From positions 682,001-746,000 of the forward strand of contig WJXW01000005.1 of the NCBI GenBank assembly GCA_015832175.1: DNA of 64,000 nucleotides. The letters run 5' to 3'. Under the pieces are notes generated by a model. That model worked only from the letters and a program-made list of their open reading frames with translations, was not told the origin of the DNA and did no database searches. Source of the DNA: Paraphaeosphaeria minitans. Its lineage: Eukaryota > Ascomycota > Dothideomycetes > Pleosporales > Didymosphaeriaceae. Positions 10,745 through 23,704 of the stretch are shown one piece after another. Both the position numbers and the translations under genes were made by a program. How positions within the stretch are numbered: the stretch's first letter is position 1; each line of letters opens with the position of its first letter.

Positions 10745-13700
10745 CACACCTCTATAATTAAGTAGAGGAGGAAGAGGGTCTATAAGCTTATAAATAAGCT
10801 CTTTAATCTCCTTTTTCTTTAATTCCTATTCTCCCTTTAATCTTTTCTTTTTTTTCTTTTTCTTTTCTTGTTTCCTAGCTCTAAATTAATAATTCTAGGT
10901 AGTTAACAGATTAATTCTCTACTTACTTACTCTTATTTTATAATTATTGTCCTTATATTTTATAGATTTAATAGCCTTTTAAATCTATTAAACTGCTAAT
11001 AAGGAAGAGCCTTTATAAGGCTATCTGCTAGCATTTTGCTAGTTAGAAGATATTTCACTTAAAATAATCCTTTTACATACTCTTACTGCAACTATATATT
11101 CTAAATATTTATATAGCGTAGTTAAGTAGTGATTTTTTTGTTCTTTCTAATTACTAAATAAATAGTTTAAAGATTGTCGCAATAGACCTTCTATAAAGGT
11201 CCTAGATCTAGAGTAAGCTTAGTAAAGAATCTCTTAATCACTATAGCTTCTTTACTTATATATTTAAGCGCTAGAAGCTCTGCTTCTATTATTAAAGTAG
11301 TAATTATATTCTGTTAAGCTGCTTTCTATAGGATAGCTCCTCTAAACAATAAAATAATATATCTATAGGAAGATCGCCGTAATATTAGATTATTAGCCAA
11401 AGAGGTATCTCCACATATTAGTAGATTAGGTCCATTATAGCCACTAAAGACTATAGCCTACTATTTAGTTTAATAGAGGTAAAGAATTACATAATTAATA
11501 GTAGTAAAGTGTTATTTGCTTAGATTTATTAGGAAGTGTAATAGCTTTAACACTACAAAAGCTATATCTAGGCGTAGTATAATTGCTGTGTAAAGAGCTA
11601 ATCCTACCTCTTCTTAAAAGAGCTTTATTTGTTAAGGAGTAGCTTTTCCTGTGCTTAGAACAAGATCTTCTACTAATAGAGGTGTAGGAGGGAAGCTCCT
11701 AGAGTTTAAAAGGTTAAACTTTTTCGTAATCTTATTAATGTAGGTATTATAGACTAGAGAAATTAATCTTGCTTCTCTATCCCTAATTACTTAAACACCT
11801 AGGAACCACTCTACTAGTCTTTTTAATTTAATTTTATATTTGTTCGCAATCTTCTTCTCAAAATCTAGGGCTTCTTTCTCTTTACTCTTATGATAGAGAA
11901 GAAGAATGTCGTTAATATAAAATAGAATAATAACACTTTAATCACTGTTAAAGAAAAGGCATAGCTCTTCTAGCAAAGCTAAGAGTCTATAAGATTAAAG
12001 TAATTCTGCAAATTCTTTATACTAAAGAAGTGGTGAATCTCTTAAGCTATATAAAGGTTAATTTAATCTTATACACTTTCCTAGCTTTCTAAAACTATTA
12101 GGTAATTTACAAGTTACTAGATTAGCAGCTGTAATAAAAGTATTTAGAAACGCTCCTACTATATTAAATTATAAGATTTCTAGATCGAATTCTACTGCTA
12201 GAGCTACAGCTAATTAAAAAGATCTTACTACTAGGATAGTAGTATAAGTAGAGTGGAGAGTATTCTTTTTCTAAAGATCTCCTCTTATAACGATTTAAGC
12301 TTTACACTTTTTAAAGTATCTGTTTTAATTAAACTTATAGGTAAAAACCTACTTTAAAGGGAGTAGTCGCTCTAACACCTCTAATTATTTAATCTCTGTC
12401 TAGGTACCTTTATCTTACAAAGTTAAGATCTCCTTACAAGTGGTAAGGAGGAATAGCTTCCTATATAGATAATTATAAAGGTGTTTCTATAGAGTTAGCT
12501 CTAGTGTAAGCTTGTCTCTATAAGTCTAAGCTATATAAGACGCTCTAGGCGCTTTTTTAAGTATAAAAGTAAATACTATTGCATTTAGTGTAATATATTT
12601 TTCTTACTTAGACTAGGCCTCTACTGCTCCTAGTATAAATGTGTGCTCTAATATTACATTAAGATTACTGTAAAGATAATTAGTAATTAGTGTATAAGTA
12701 TCTAGCTTCTACCTACCCTCTAGCTAATCGTCCTAATTACTTTACTTCCTTAATCTTTGCAATAGCAGATAGCGATTTATTAGTTAGTTAATTTCTAGTA
12801 CTTTACTACAATTTCGCCTACTTATTCTACTTGCCTCTAGATAGATCTGCCTTCGCCTTTAGCGCGCTAGTAGGTTATCTGCTTTGTGTAGCGTGATTAA
12901 GTTATCTACGCTAGGTTAATTAGTAACCTAATTAGTTTCTACTAATAAATAGGGTATTAAATCCCTAGATTCTAGCAGGCTAGCACTCCTAGTAGTGTTT
13001 TAGTAGCTACTAGATATCTCTTAATTACTTAATAGATTACCCCTAAGATCACCTAGCTCTAGTGTCTAATTAGGGGTTATAAGTCCTGTGCTTTCTTTCC
13101 TACTTAAGCGAATTCTTAGCTGCTAGCTAGCTAAGCCTACAGCTCGCTTAGTAGTAGGTACTTTAGGTTCCTAATTACTTAGCTAGCCTACTTTGCTTTT
13201 AATCACCTAAAGGTTACCTATAGGTCTAGTAGCAGTTCTTGTATACTTGTTTATTTTAGGAAGAATATTAAGCGCGTTTTTATACACTTCTCTTAGATTG
13301 TTTAGCTCTCCTTCTTAGAGGCTTTCTACTATTTTTAATACTTCTATCTTTAAAATAGATTATTCCTCTAATCTTTTATAGAATAAGGACTTATTAAACC
13401 TTACGTTTCTTGTAGTAATTACCTAATTAAGCTAGGGAATCTATATTTAGTAGATATAAGAAGCTTTATAGCCTATTAGGTATCTAATATAGCCCCTAGG
13501 ATTCACTTTAAATCCTCTTCTGTCTTACCTAGCTGCACGCTTCTAATCTAAAGGGTAGGCTTAGTAGCTATAGGCGTAGACAGCACTCTAGTTTAGACAA
13601 AGATTAGCTGTCCTATATTATGTTTTTACTAGTTTAAAATAATAAAATATTGTCTAAACTAAGCATCTAACGTTTTATTAGGTAATTAATAGCCTAATGC

Positions 13701-16134
13701 TAGGCTAGGAATTATTTCTTAGAGCTAGCATGCCGCTTATATAATCTTAGGCTAGAGATTTAATGGTAGATTTGCGCTTATTTATATTTTAATTACTTTT
13801 GTTATAAGCTCCTGGCCTACTCTTTCTATAGCGCTATTAGGCTTATACGTATAGGGCAGTAGTCTACTTATTATTATCCCTTCCTAATTAGCCTAAAATT
13901 TGTACTAGGATTTCCCTCTCTATAGAAGTGTTGCTATATTATTGTCCTAGTAGATTTTTGTAATTTAAAGCTCGTATTCTATATTAATAAGAGCTATAAA
14001 ATCTTACTACACTCTTATTATCTTAAAAAGTGTCTTTGTTCTAAGATTAAAAACGTAAGGTTTTTTACTAAAATTTTCTTTAATTAGCAAAACCTAGTTT
14101 TCTCTATTTTAAGTAGTAGGCATATTGAATAGATCCTATTATAATAAGTAAAATAGCCTAGGTAATTGTTCTCTAGGTCTCCTAGAGATTACCTAAGTTA
14201 TGTGTGTAGTAGCACAGTGCTTACAATTCTTTCTTAATATTCTAGTAATCTTTACACCTTAGGCTATAGTTACTAGAGCTTATAGGGCTCTACTTCTTAT
14301 ATACCCTACTTAAAGGTGCTAGAGGTCCTTAGAATGTAATCTCTTAATATTAACCTAGGAAATCCTTTAGTAGTCACACTTATAATAGTTAGATAAGAGT
14401 AGATTAGCTTATATTATAGAAAAGTAAAGTTATGCTTATATCTTAGGTTTACTAAGATAACGCTTTATTCTAAACTTCTAATTCTAAAAGTGTAATCTAA
14501 ACTAAGGTACTAAATCTTTGCTTTCTTTAAAAGAGCTTCTAATACAATATTTATATAAAAGCCTTCTACTACTATTACTCCTTAGAGTAGTAGATCTTCT
14601 ATAAATCTCTTATTTTTCCTATGCAAAGCGTTCTTAATTACTCTATTACTAATTTCTAAGATTAGGAGGCTTTGTGGACCTGCCTCTACACTCTTATTTA
14701 ATAATTAAAACGTCCTAGGAATAAGTCTTTTATAATTATTAACTAGGTGAACTGCTATAGCACTATCTAGTATTATACATTCTAACAGAGGATAAGCGTT
14801 AGAATATAGAGTAGAGTAGACACCTAATGCTCTATTATCTATAGGCAGATTAAATAGGTTTAGTAGAGTAGTAGTAATACTACTAGGATACTTAATAGTC
14901 TTAGTAGAGGATTACTTCTTATTCTATCCTACCTTTGTAATTATATTATAAAGGTTCGACCACTTAGGCTGCTTAAGTTAATTAAGAATCTCTAATTTTT
15001 CTTTATTAGTGAGATTAAATAATAATATTCTATCCTAGGGTAATCCAGCTATTGCGGTTTAAAGTCTTCGGCACTCTATTAGTTTCTACCTATAAGTATA
15101 GGGCTTACAGGGATAGTTTAGTTGTTTCTTTGTCTAATTAGACAAACTAGAACTATTAGAGTTAGTAGATTGTTTTAATAATCCATTAAAAGTGGCGAAT
15201 ACTCTACTTATTTTATTAGAACTAGATCAAATTAAATACTCCTAGATAAGCGCTGAAAATACCTTCCCTAGATTGTCTAGCGTAATCTAATTCCGTCCTA
15301 GCGTCTTATCCTAGATTAGCTATTAGTTTATTAATTAGGCCTAATCTAGTGCTATACGCGCGGCGATTGCATCTAAGAAATCTTAGGTAGTAAGCAGTCT
15401 ACTAATTTTACTAATTAAGTAGGTCTTCGCTTTTTAATAGAGGAGCTGCCACTCTTTAAACTAGGTCTTAGGACTTTGTTTTGCCTACTTAGCCTTCTTA
15501 AGATAAGCGCAGTATAAAGCTTAAATATTATTCTATATAGCTTTTTTATTTAGTGCGAGATCTTCCTTTAAGAGTTAAATTAGAGACTAAAGCGTAGTTT
15601 AGCGTGTATTAACTAGAGTAATTATAATAGGAGTAAGCAGATTAGGTGATACTATAGCGTTTACCTAAGTCTAGAGATTCTGTATCTTAGTATAGTCTAC
15701 TTACTAGTCTGAAACTACTACTCTATATTCTGCTATTTATAAAGGAAAGCTCTCCTTATCTATTTTATACTTAGTAAGCTCTACTTTATATAATTAAATA
15801 CTCGCTATAAAGGCTGTATCTGCAATTAGTAATAGTTTCTATAAGAGTAGAGGTTATTTTAGCTTTGCGTAATTAATTACTAGAGCGTTAATTGCCTCTA
15901 GGTTAATTTAGTTCTAGATTACTTTTAAGTTTACTTAGAATTAAAGCTAGATAAACTAGTAAGGCTAGCTAGCGCGATTAATAAGCTATACTTCTGCTAT
16001 TTTAATAATTTTTGTAATTAGAAATAGAGGGGTTATATCGTAGAGAGGTTCTAAATAGAGTGTTGTATAATAATTCAAGCGTTGCTAAGTAGGTAGGGAG
16101 AATTATCCTACGTTCTAAGCGCTAGGCTTATAAC
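10745..16134 (-). pseudogene. Copia-1a gag-pol remnant
   Basis: Minus-strand copia polyprotein. RNase H is about 10950-11350 (IEAELLALKYISKEA near 11250-11295, then the YCDN box near 11180). RT is about 11600-12500 with the active-site box FYINDILLLYH near 11925 (family YVDD). Integrase is about 13500-14280, including PYTYKPNSAIERVGQELI at about 13802-13857, the PYTPQQNGxxER-type box. Gag-pre-integrase lies near 14300. The protease box IILDSAIAVHLVNN sits at about 14745-14785 (family LDSGA). Gag occupies about 14990-16100. Every domain has stops. The 10745-10950 stretch is A/T-rich with long polypyrimidine runs and marks the end of pol. Confidence 0.82.
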
Positions 16135-16329
16135 TATTGTAGTAAAAAGGGCTTAAACTATTATAAGATATTTAGGAGCAGAGTTGTAAAGAATACAAAT
16201 AGCTAATTATAGGAAAGGATGCCGAAAGGGCAGACTATATACAAAAGAAACAAGCCTCTTGGCAAGAATCCCGTGATATAAATTAGTAGATCTAGAAAGA
16301 ATCACGGAAGTGAGTGTTTTACTTTAATA
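16135..16329 (-). repeat. Copia-1a 5' LTR (195 bp)
   Basis: Starts TATTGTAGTAAAAAGG (from TGTTGTGG) and ends TTTAATA; followed by TAACT at 16330-16334. In element orientation it is the 5' LTR, so the primer-binding site would lie just left of 16135; I could not match it to a tRNA. Confidence 0.93.
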
Positions 16330-17700
16330 TAACTATTATAGAATAGCTATAGCTAAATAGTATCTAAGAGCTCTAGTTATTTCTAGACTTTATAAACTTT
16401 TATCGCCGATTTACTAAGGTATATATATAAGAGACTGCTCCTCTCTTAGACTTACTTAAGAAGAACTAAGTGTTCTAATAGTTAGTAAAGGCTAATAATA
16501 CTTTTAAAATACTTAAAACGCGCTTCTTAAGTACGCCTATTCTATGCCACTTTAACCCTATATTACTAATCTAATTAGAAACTAACGCATCTACTTTTAT
16601 AATATATAGTATCTTTTTATAGCTATTTAAGAACTAAAAGTAGTACCTAGTTATTTTTGTGTTAAGGAAACTTTAAGCTGTAGAGCTAAATTATAAAATA
16701 TATAACCTTAAGCTCCTTGCTATTGTCTACTACTTTAAGTAATAGAGATATTATCTAGATAGCACACATTACATAATTTAAGTGCTAAGTAACTATAATA
16801 ACCTATATAGTATACGCGCTGTACAGAAGCTAACCCTATAATAAATATAATAGGTAATGTACCTAGCAGCTTTTAATTTTAAAGTGGAACACTACCTAGG
16901 GAAAATAAACCTAGCAGATAGACTATTAAGAAGGGTAGATTACGTATAGGAGAACCTATTACTAACCTGTTTATTACCTACCCTATAGAATAAAATACTG
17001 TAGAGGACTAAGCATAGTAGAGTAAGCAGATCTATAAATAAGCTAAGCTTATTAGGCGTATATAAGACGTATATTAATAATATTTATAGAGCTGTAAGCG
17101 TCCCTACTACTAGTGCTATAGTGTATACGCTATACGTACTACGCTTACTAGCTAGAGTACTAGTTAATAGTAAACCTATAATAAAAGAGTCTAACTTTAT
17201 TTCTAAAGTTTAGTAGTTTTAATAAAGGAACGCCTTTACTATTAAGCGTATTATTAGCTTAGGACGTAAAAGAAGCATTTAAAGTTATATCTTAATAACT
17301 AAGTAAGAAGCTATTAGGAAACTTTATTAGGCCCTTTTAAGTGTAGGACATAGTTAGAATATAGGTATACTACCTACTCCTCCCACTACACTATTGTATT
17401 TACAATATGTTTTATATTTCCCTTTGTAAATAATAGAAACTAAGGCTAGGAGTGGAAGATATTAACACCTAACTACTAAAGGTTACACCTAAAGGAGGAG
17501 AAGTCTAGAAAGTAAAAGAAATTCTAGCTAAGTAAATAAAAAAAGGGTAAAAGTAATACCTACTCTACTAGAAAGGCTATAATAAGACTTAGGATACCTA
17601 GATATTAGAGTTAAATTTTAAAGATATAAATAACTTAGTCTAAATCTTTAAAGGAAAAAGAGCTGCGCATATAAAGAAGAGGTAAAAAATATAATAAAAA
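16330..17700 (+). mobile_element. Gypsy-2a, second segment: RNase H and chromodomain, integrase core deleted
   Basis: Continues the plus-strand Gypsy-2a after Copia-1a and aligns with Gypsy-2b from 20431. RNase H is about 16565-16850. At about 17281-17290 the copy jumps from the Gypsy-2b equivalent of about 21381 to that of about 22380, so roughly 1 kb holding the integrase zinc finger and DDE core is missing. The chromodomain follows at about 17490-17670, readable as VEEIL, YLLY(W)KGY and LNFKDINNLV. A purine-rich stretch at about 17674-17694 could be the polypurine tract before the LTR. Confidence 0.85.
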
Positions 17701-18360
17701 TATATAAAACGTAGATATAATATATATTATTATAGAGCACTATAGCTTATAGAGCACTATAACTTATAGAGCACTTATAGCTTATTAAAAGTATCTACTT
17801 AAGGCCTATAGGCTAGCTTCTAAGAAGTAATCTAACTAAACTACATACTACCTACGCCCCCTCTACTTATTATCCTTATAATCTTTACTATCCTTACTAT
17901 TCTTACCTACTACACCTCTAGTAGTAACGTCCTCCCTACTCTTTTTATTACTATTATCTAAGTTGCCCTTATTACAGCGAGGAGTAGACACTAGATTAAT
18001 CTAGAATAAGCTATTAGTATATATTTTAAGTGTAGGAAAGGTGTAAACTTACTATCTACTATATAAGAGGAATAACTGCTTTAACAGCACTAGTAATCTA
18101 ACGCTACTCTACTAGAATTAAGCCTAGATACTAAGGGCTAGTAGTAGGCACTTAAGTTACTATACTTATAGGTGTACTAATATAAGCTATAACATACTAG
18201 TAGTTAGCTAGCTTTAAGTTAAATTACTTTTAGTAATAAGCTAGTTTTAAGCCTACTATCTTTATATACTTATCTGTCTTACGATACCCACCTAGGCTCT
18301 CTATAACTATAATATAGTAGTAGTTACGAAGGGCGTATAAGTGTACACTTTAACCTAAGG
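17700..18360 (+). repeat. Gypsy-2a/2b junction: LTR and leader
   Basis: Repeated at about 22790-23415, so it holds the LTR plus 5' leader shared between tandem Gypsy-2 units. It carries a short direct repeat of TATAGAGCACTATAGCT type, three times at about 17731-17785 but only twice at about 22823-22860. I could not fix the LTR ends because RIP has changed the TG/CA termini and there is no flanking non-Gypsy-2 sequence. No coding frame is evident until gag begins near 18370. Confidence 0.6.
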
Positions 18361-21300
18361 ACCCTATTAAATATAGTGGTAAGAACCTTAAAGAGCATCG
18401 CGAATTTTTCTATTTTTATAACGTAGCCTTTCGCCTCTTACTATAAGAATTTATATAGAATAGAAATAAAGTTATCTAGGTAATATAGTACCTTATAGGC
18501 GACTTAAAAGAACTATAGTATATATACTATAAGCGCACCTTTAAAGCTAAAGGAGAAATACCTACCTAGAAGTACTTTAAGTAGTATATACTTAACTTAC
18601 TTTTAAACTTAGTAAATTACAGCCTAGAAGTAGCTATAGCGTATACTTAGGTAATATAGTAAAAAGACTAAACTATTTACTCTTTTATAACTTACCTTAA
18701 TATCCTTAAAAATTAACTTATACCTTACACTAAGAAGTAAAAGGTGTAGCACCTTTTCTTTAAACTTAAACCTAAGCTACAGAAGGCTATTACTAACTAC
18801 TATTAGGTGCCTATAACTAGAGAAGACTTTATTACTTTAGGCTCTAGGCTTAAGTAAAATCTACGCCGCGCACCTATAACGTAGGAGTTAAGCCTACATT
18901 ATATATTAAAAAAATCTAAGGATACTACGCTAAACTACTAAATATCTAATGGTAATAGCAAGACCTAAGATAAGAAAAGTGTTACCTACTATAAGTGCTA
19001 TAAAACTAGCCACTATACTAATAAATACAAAGGTAGTAATCCTAACTAGATTCCTATATAAGTAAACTATACGGGAAAAGGCTAAGCCTTATCTATAACC
19101 TAGATATAGTAAGGCGCCTACTAATTTATATCTTACTAGGCATAAAGCGCACGTATAACGCAGCTAAAAATATAGGCTTAGAGAGGGAACTCTATATAAT
19201 TCTTAACCTATAAGCTAATATTAGCCTAATTATCTAGATTATTACTATTAAAATAAATCTAAAGCCTATTAAAGGGGCTTAGCTCCCTAAACTAGAATAG
19301 ATTAGGGCCTAAAGGTAAAGTACCTATACTGCCTATACACTCTAGGTGCGTATTATAGATAATATAGAGGTAGAGCGCAGAACAAAAACTACTATCTATA
19401 GTGTTAATAAGAAAAGGATTCCTCTCCTACTTAGTAACCCCTTTTTATAAGAAAGTAATATCCACCTTAATTACAGCTTATAAATATAGCGCTAGGGCTA
19501 TACTATAGCTTTAATATAGCTTGTTACTATAAAGGACTTTAAAAATAATATAGAGTATACTAGCTTAGCTTTATTTCTTCTAAAGGTCTTATAAATAACT
19601 CATGTAAGCTTAGAGCACCTAGCGTGTATTAATAAAGTATATTTAGCGTAGGTACTGCGTATTCCTAACACATTACGTAAATATAGTAATATAGTTAATT
19701 AAAAAAGCAGTGTCTACCCTACTAAGTTTTAAAGAGTCTAATTATACTATCTCTATTATAGAGGGAAAGAAACCTCCTTATAGACTACTCTATAATCTCT
19801 TAGAGTAAGAGTTTAAAGTACTTTAGAAGTATCTAGAAGATGCCTTAAAAAAAATAAATTAAGTATAGCACTAGCCTAGCTAGAGTACTAATTCTATTTG
19901 CCTCTAAGAAAGATAGTACACTATAGCTTTCTATAGACTATTAGGGCCTTAATATAATTACTATTAAAGATTATTACCTACTACCCTTAGTTAAACAGAC
20001 GCTTAACCGCCTATTAGGTATATACTACTATATAACCCTTAATCTTCGTAACGCCTACTATAGAATTTAGATCTAGGCAGGAGCTAAGTAGAAAACTATA
20101 TTCTAAACTTACTATAGCCACTTTAAATACTTAGTAATACTATTTAGCTTAACTAATACCTTTATAAGCTTCTAGGTATATATTAATAAGGCACTAGCAC
20201 TACACCTAGATCACATATATATTATATATCTAGATAATATACTTATCTATACCTATAATAAGGATTTTACGCTTTATTAGCGCGCTATCTACGCTAAACT
20301 TAAATTATTATAAAAGGCTAAACTTTTTATTAATTTTACTAAGTATACATTCGCCTTAGGCAAAGTCTACTTCTTTAGTTTTATTATAACTACGCAAGGA
20401 ATCTGCGCTAATCCTATATACATAGTAACTATTATAGAATAGCTATAGCTAACTAGTATCTAAGAGCTCTAGTTATTTCTAGACTTTATAAACTTTTATA
20501 GGCAATTTATTAAAGTATATATATAAGAAACTACTCCTCTCTTAAACCTACTTAAGAAGAACTAAGTGTTCTAATAGTTAGTAAAAGCTAATAATACTTT
20601 TAAAATACTTAAAACGCGCTTCTTAAGTACGCCTATTCTATAGGACTTTAACCCTACGCTGCTAATCTAATTAGAAACTAATATATCTACTTTTATAATA
20701 TATAGTATCCTTTCCTAGCTCTTTAAGGACTAGAAGTGGCACCTAGTTACTTTTATATTAAGAAAACTTTAAGCAGTAGAGCTAAATTATAAAGTATATA
20801 ACCTTAAGCTTCTTACTATTATCTACTACTTTAAGTAATAGAGACATTATCTAGATAGTACGCAGTACACAATTTAAGTGCTAAGTAACTATAATAACTT
20901 ACGTAGTATACGCACTATATAGAAACTAAACCTATAATAAGTATAATAAGTAATATACCTAGCAGCTTTTAATTTTAAAGTAGAACACTGCCTAGAGAAA
21001 AAAAACCTAGTAGATAGACTATTAAGAAGGGCAGATTACACATAGGAGAACCTATTACTAACCTATTTATTACCTACCCTATAGAACAAAATACTATAGA
21101 GGACTAAGTATAGTAGAGTAAGTAGATCTATAAATAAGCTAAGCTTATTAGGCGTATATAAGACGTATATTGCTAATATTTATAAAGCTATAAGGGTCCC
21201 TACTACTAGTGCTATAGTGTGTACGCTATATATACTACGCTTACTAGCTAGAGTATTAGTTAGTAGTAAACCTATAATAAAAGAGTCTAACTTTATTACT

Positions 21301-22795
21301 AAAGTTTAGTAGCTTTAGTAAAGGGACACCTTTACTATTAAGTATATTACTAGCTTAAGGTATAAGAGAAGCACTTAAAGTAGTAGTAAAGTGTAAGTAT
21401 AGCGCCTTAATAAAATAGAAGTCCTAAAGTATAATAGTAAATTATACATCCTAGATAAACTAGTAATTAGGTAAGAGATTTTATTCTAGCACTATAATAA
21501 GTATATAGTAGGCCACTTTAGTATACGTAGAACGCTTAAGACTATTAAGAGGACCTACTATTAGCCTCTTATAGGTTAAGATATTTAAAAGTACATAAAG
21601 ACTTATACTATTTACTAAAAGAGTAAAGCTTTAAGGTATAGTAAGTATAGCTAGCTATTACCTCTTCTAACACTAAAGGAAATTTTTAAGAAAGTCTTAC
21701 TAGACTTTATAACTAGATTTCTACTAGCGAAAAATCAAGGCAGCTACACTTTTAATATAATCTTTATAATTATATACTAATTCTCTAAGATAGGTATCTA
21801 TATCCCTACACAGAAAACATAGAATACAAAGGAATTTATAGAAACCTACTTCTAAAAGGTTATCTTAAAGTTTAGTATTTAGAAAGGTATTATATTTAAT
21901 AGGGACTCTACCTTTACCTTCGCTTTTTAGGCAGAAATATGCTACTAACTACAGGTAAAAAGTAGGTTTAGCACCACTTTCTACTCTTAAATAGACAAGT
22001 AAATAAAGCGCTAGAATTAGACACTTAAATAATACCTTTATATATTTATTACACTTCTATAAATAAACTAGATTAAACTACTCCTAACAGCTTAATTTAT
22101 ATACAACAACTCTATCTATAATTTAATAAAGACAACGCCTTTCTATATAGTATATAGTAAGCACCCTATCCTTACTACGCCTCCTATAGATAGTAGGCTA
22201 GAGGGGGAGCTACCTAGATATAGTTAAGAGAGTAAAATATATACACAGCGCACGCGCATTACTTATAAAGCACTTATACTTAGTATAAGAGTATTAGAGC
22301 TAGTACTATAATAAAAAGCCTAAGTAAAAGTTATTCTTAAAAGGCGACTTAGTTCTACTTAGTATAAAGAATATATATATGCCTTAATAACTAAGTAAGA
22401 AACTATTAAGAAAATCTATTAGGCCCTTCTAAGTATAAGACGTAGTTAGAATATAGGTATACTACCTACTCCTCCTACTACACTATTACATTTATAACGT
22501 GTTTTATATTTCCCTTCTTAAATAATAGAAACTAAGGCTAGGAGTAGAAGATATTAACACCTAGCTACTAGAGGTTACACCTAAAGGAGGAGAAGCCTAG
22601 AAAGTAGAAGAAATCCTAGCTAAGTATATAAGAAAGGGGCAAAAGTAATACCTACTCTACTAAAAAGGCTATAATAAGACTTAGAACACCTAGATTCTAG
22701 AGTTAGACTTTAAAGATATAAATAACCTAGTCTAAACCTTTAAAGGAAAAAGAGCTAAATATATAAAAAAGAAGTAAAAGACATAATAACAGTAC
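18361..22795 (+). mobile_element. Gypsy-2b, near-complete dead Ty3/gypsy chromovirus
   Basis: Plus-strand gag-pol relic. Gag is about 18370-19090, ending in a CCHC knuckle at 18987-19028. Spacing is exact (Cys-x2-Cys-x4-His-x4-Cys), but the first and last Cys read TAC, from TGC by RIP. A protease region should lie about 19100-19480, without a clear DSG box. RT is about 19712-20420 with YLDN at 20227-20238, and RNase H about 20680-20940. The integrase zinc finger is about 21480-21600, its core about 21690-22230 and the chromodomain about 22590-22770. It contains the uninterrupted target of Copia-1a (20426-20430). It is the reference for reading copies a, c and d. Confidence 0.88.
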
Positions 22796-23415
22796 ATAGA
22801 ATATAGATATAATATATAATATTATAGGGCACTATAGCTTATAGAGCACTTATAGCTTATTAAGAGTATTTACCTAAAGCCTATAGGCTAGCTTCTAAGA
22901 AGTAATCTAACTAAACTATGCGTTACCTACGCCCCTACTACTTATTATCTTTATTATTCTTACTATTCTTACTATTCTTACTTACTATACCTTTAGTAGT
23001 AACCTCTTCTTTACTTTCTTTATTGCTATTATCTAAGTCGCCCTTATTACAGCAAAGAGTAGACGCTAGATTAATCTAAAATAAGTTATTAGTATGCGTT
23101 TTAAGTGTAGGAAAGGTGCGAACTTACTATCTACTATATAAAGGAAATAACTATCTTAAGAGTATTAGTAATCTAACGCTACTTTACTAGAATTAAGCCT
23201 AGATACTAAGGGCTAGTAGTAGGCACCTAGGTTACTACACCTATAGGTGTACTAAGATAAGCTATAACACACTAGTAGTTAGCTAGCTCTAAGTTAAATT
23301 ACTTTTAGTAATAAGCTAGTTTTAAGTCTACTATTTTTATACGCTTATTTATTTTGCGCTGCCCACCTAGAGTCTCTATAACTATAATATAGTAGTAGTT
23401 ATAAAGGGCGTATAG
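22796..23415 (+). mobile_element. Gypsy-2c, 5' end only
   Basis: Leader/LTR repeat matching 17720-18330 in direct orientation, ending abruptly after GGGCGTATAGGCG (23403-23415), where Gypsy-2b reads GGGCGTATAAGTG and then continues into gag. With copies a and b it makes a head-to-tail array of three units that share LTRs, as produced by recombination between LTRs or insertion into an existing LTR. Confidence 0.75.
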
Positions 23416-23428
23416 GCGATTAAGGCGC

Positions 23429-23704
23429 CTATTTATTACCTTTAGCACCTATAAGTATTAGCTGAAGCGTATATATAATACGTAACTTTAGATATACTAA
23501 GTTATATCCTCTGTAATTACTTTTAATATAATAGTTACCGCGCTTATTATTATCTTTAGTATAGTCTTTAGGGAGTTTTACTAAGTTCTGCGCGTAGCGT
23601 ATATAAGTTATAAGGACTATATTATAGTCTACGCGCTTAGTATCTCTACTAAATATAAAAGTAGTAGTATCACAGAGATTAGACTTCTTAATATATTTAG
23701 GCAC
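23429..23704 (-). pseudogene. 91-codon open frame of unknown origin
   Basis: The only fairly long open frame here that is not antisense to a recognisable transposon gene. It starts with ATG at 23704 and ends at TAA 23429-23431. The protein is basic, with a hydrophobic stretch (NIVLITYIRYAQNLVKLP) and a YYIKSNYRGYNLVYLKL segment that looks like a folded domain. No family is recognised. The sequence begins 14 bp right of the Gypsy-2c breakpoint and shows the same TpA excess, so it is probably a fragment of a RIP-mutated gene or DNA transposon rather than a live gene. Confidence 0.35.

Larger units (their letters stand above)
2277..16329 (-). mobile_element. Copia-1a, complete but dead Ty1/copia retrotransposon with nested Gypsy-1a
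   Basis: Minus-strand element bounded by two 195-bp LTRs (2277-2471 and 16135-16329) and a 5-bp TSD TAACT. Without the nested Gypsy-1a and its duplicated target it is about 7.3 kb. Domain order on the minus strand is gag, protease, integrase, RT, RNase H, which is the copia order. A further ~1.5 kb lies between RNase H and the 3' LTR. The two LTRs differ by transitions in RIP contexts (for example ATCACAGG against ATTATAAG), so they were identical at insertion and mutated later. It sits inside the RT gene of Gypsy-2a in the opposite orientation. A second copy, Copia-1b, starts at 61869. Confidence 0.92.

Noticed and set aside
10800..10870. Polypyrimidine run as a polypurine tract of a separate plus or minus element
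   Set aside because: Copia-1b has the same run at about 63590-63655 in the middle of the element, with no LTR next to it.
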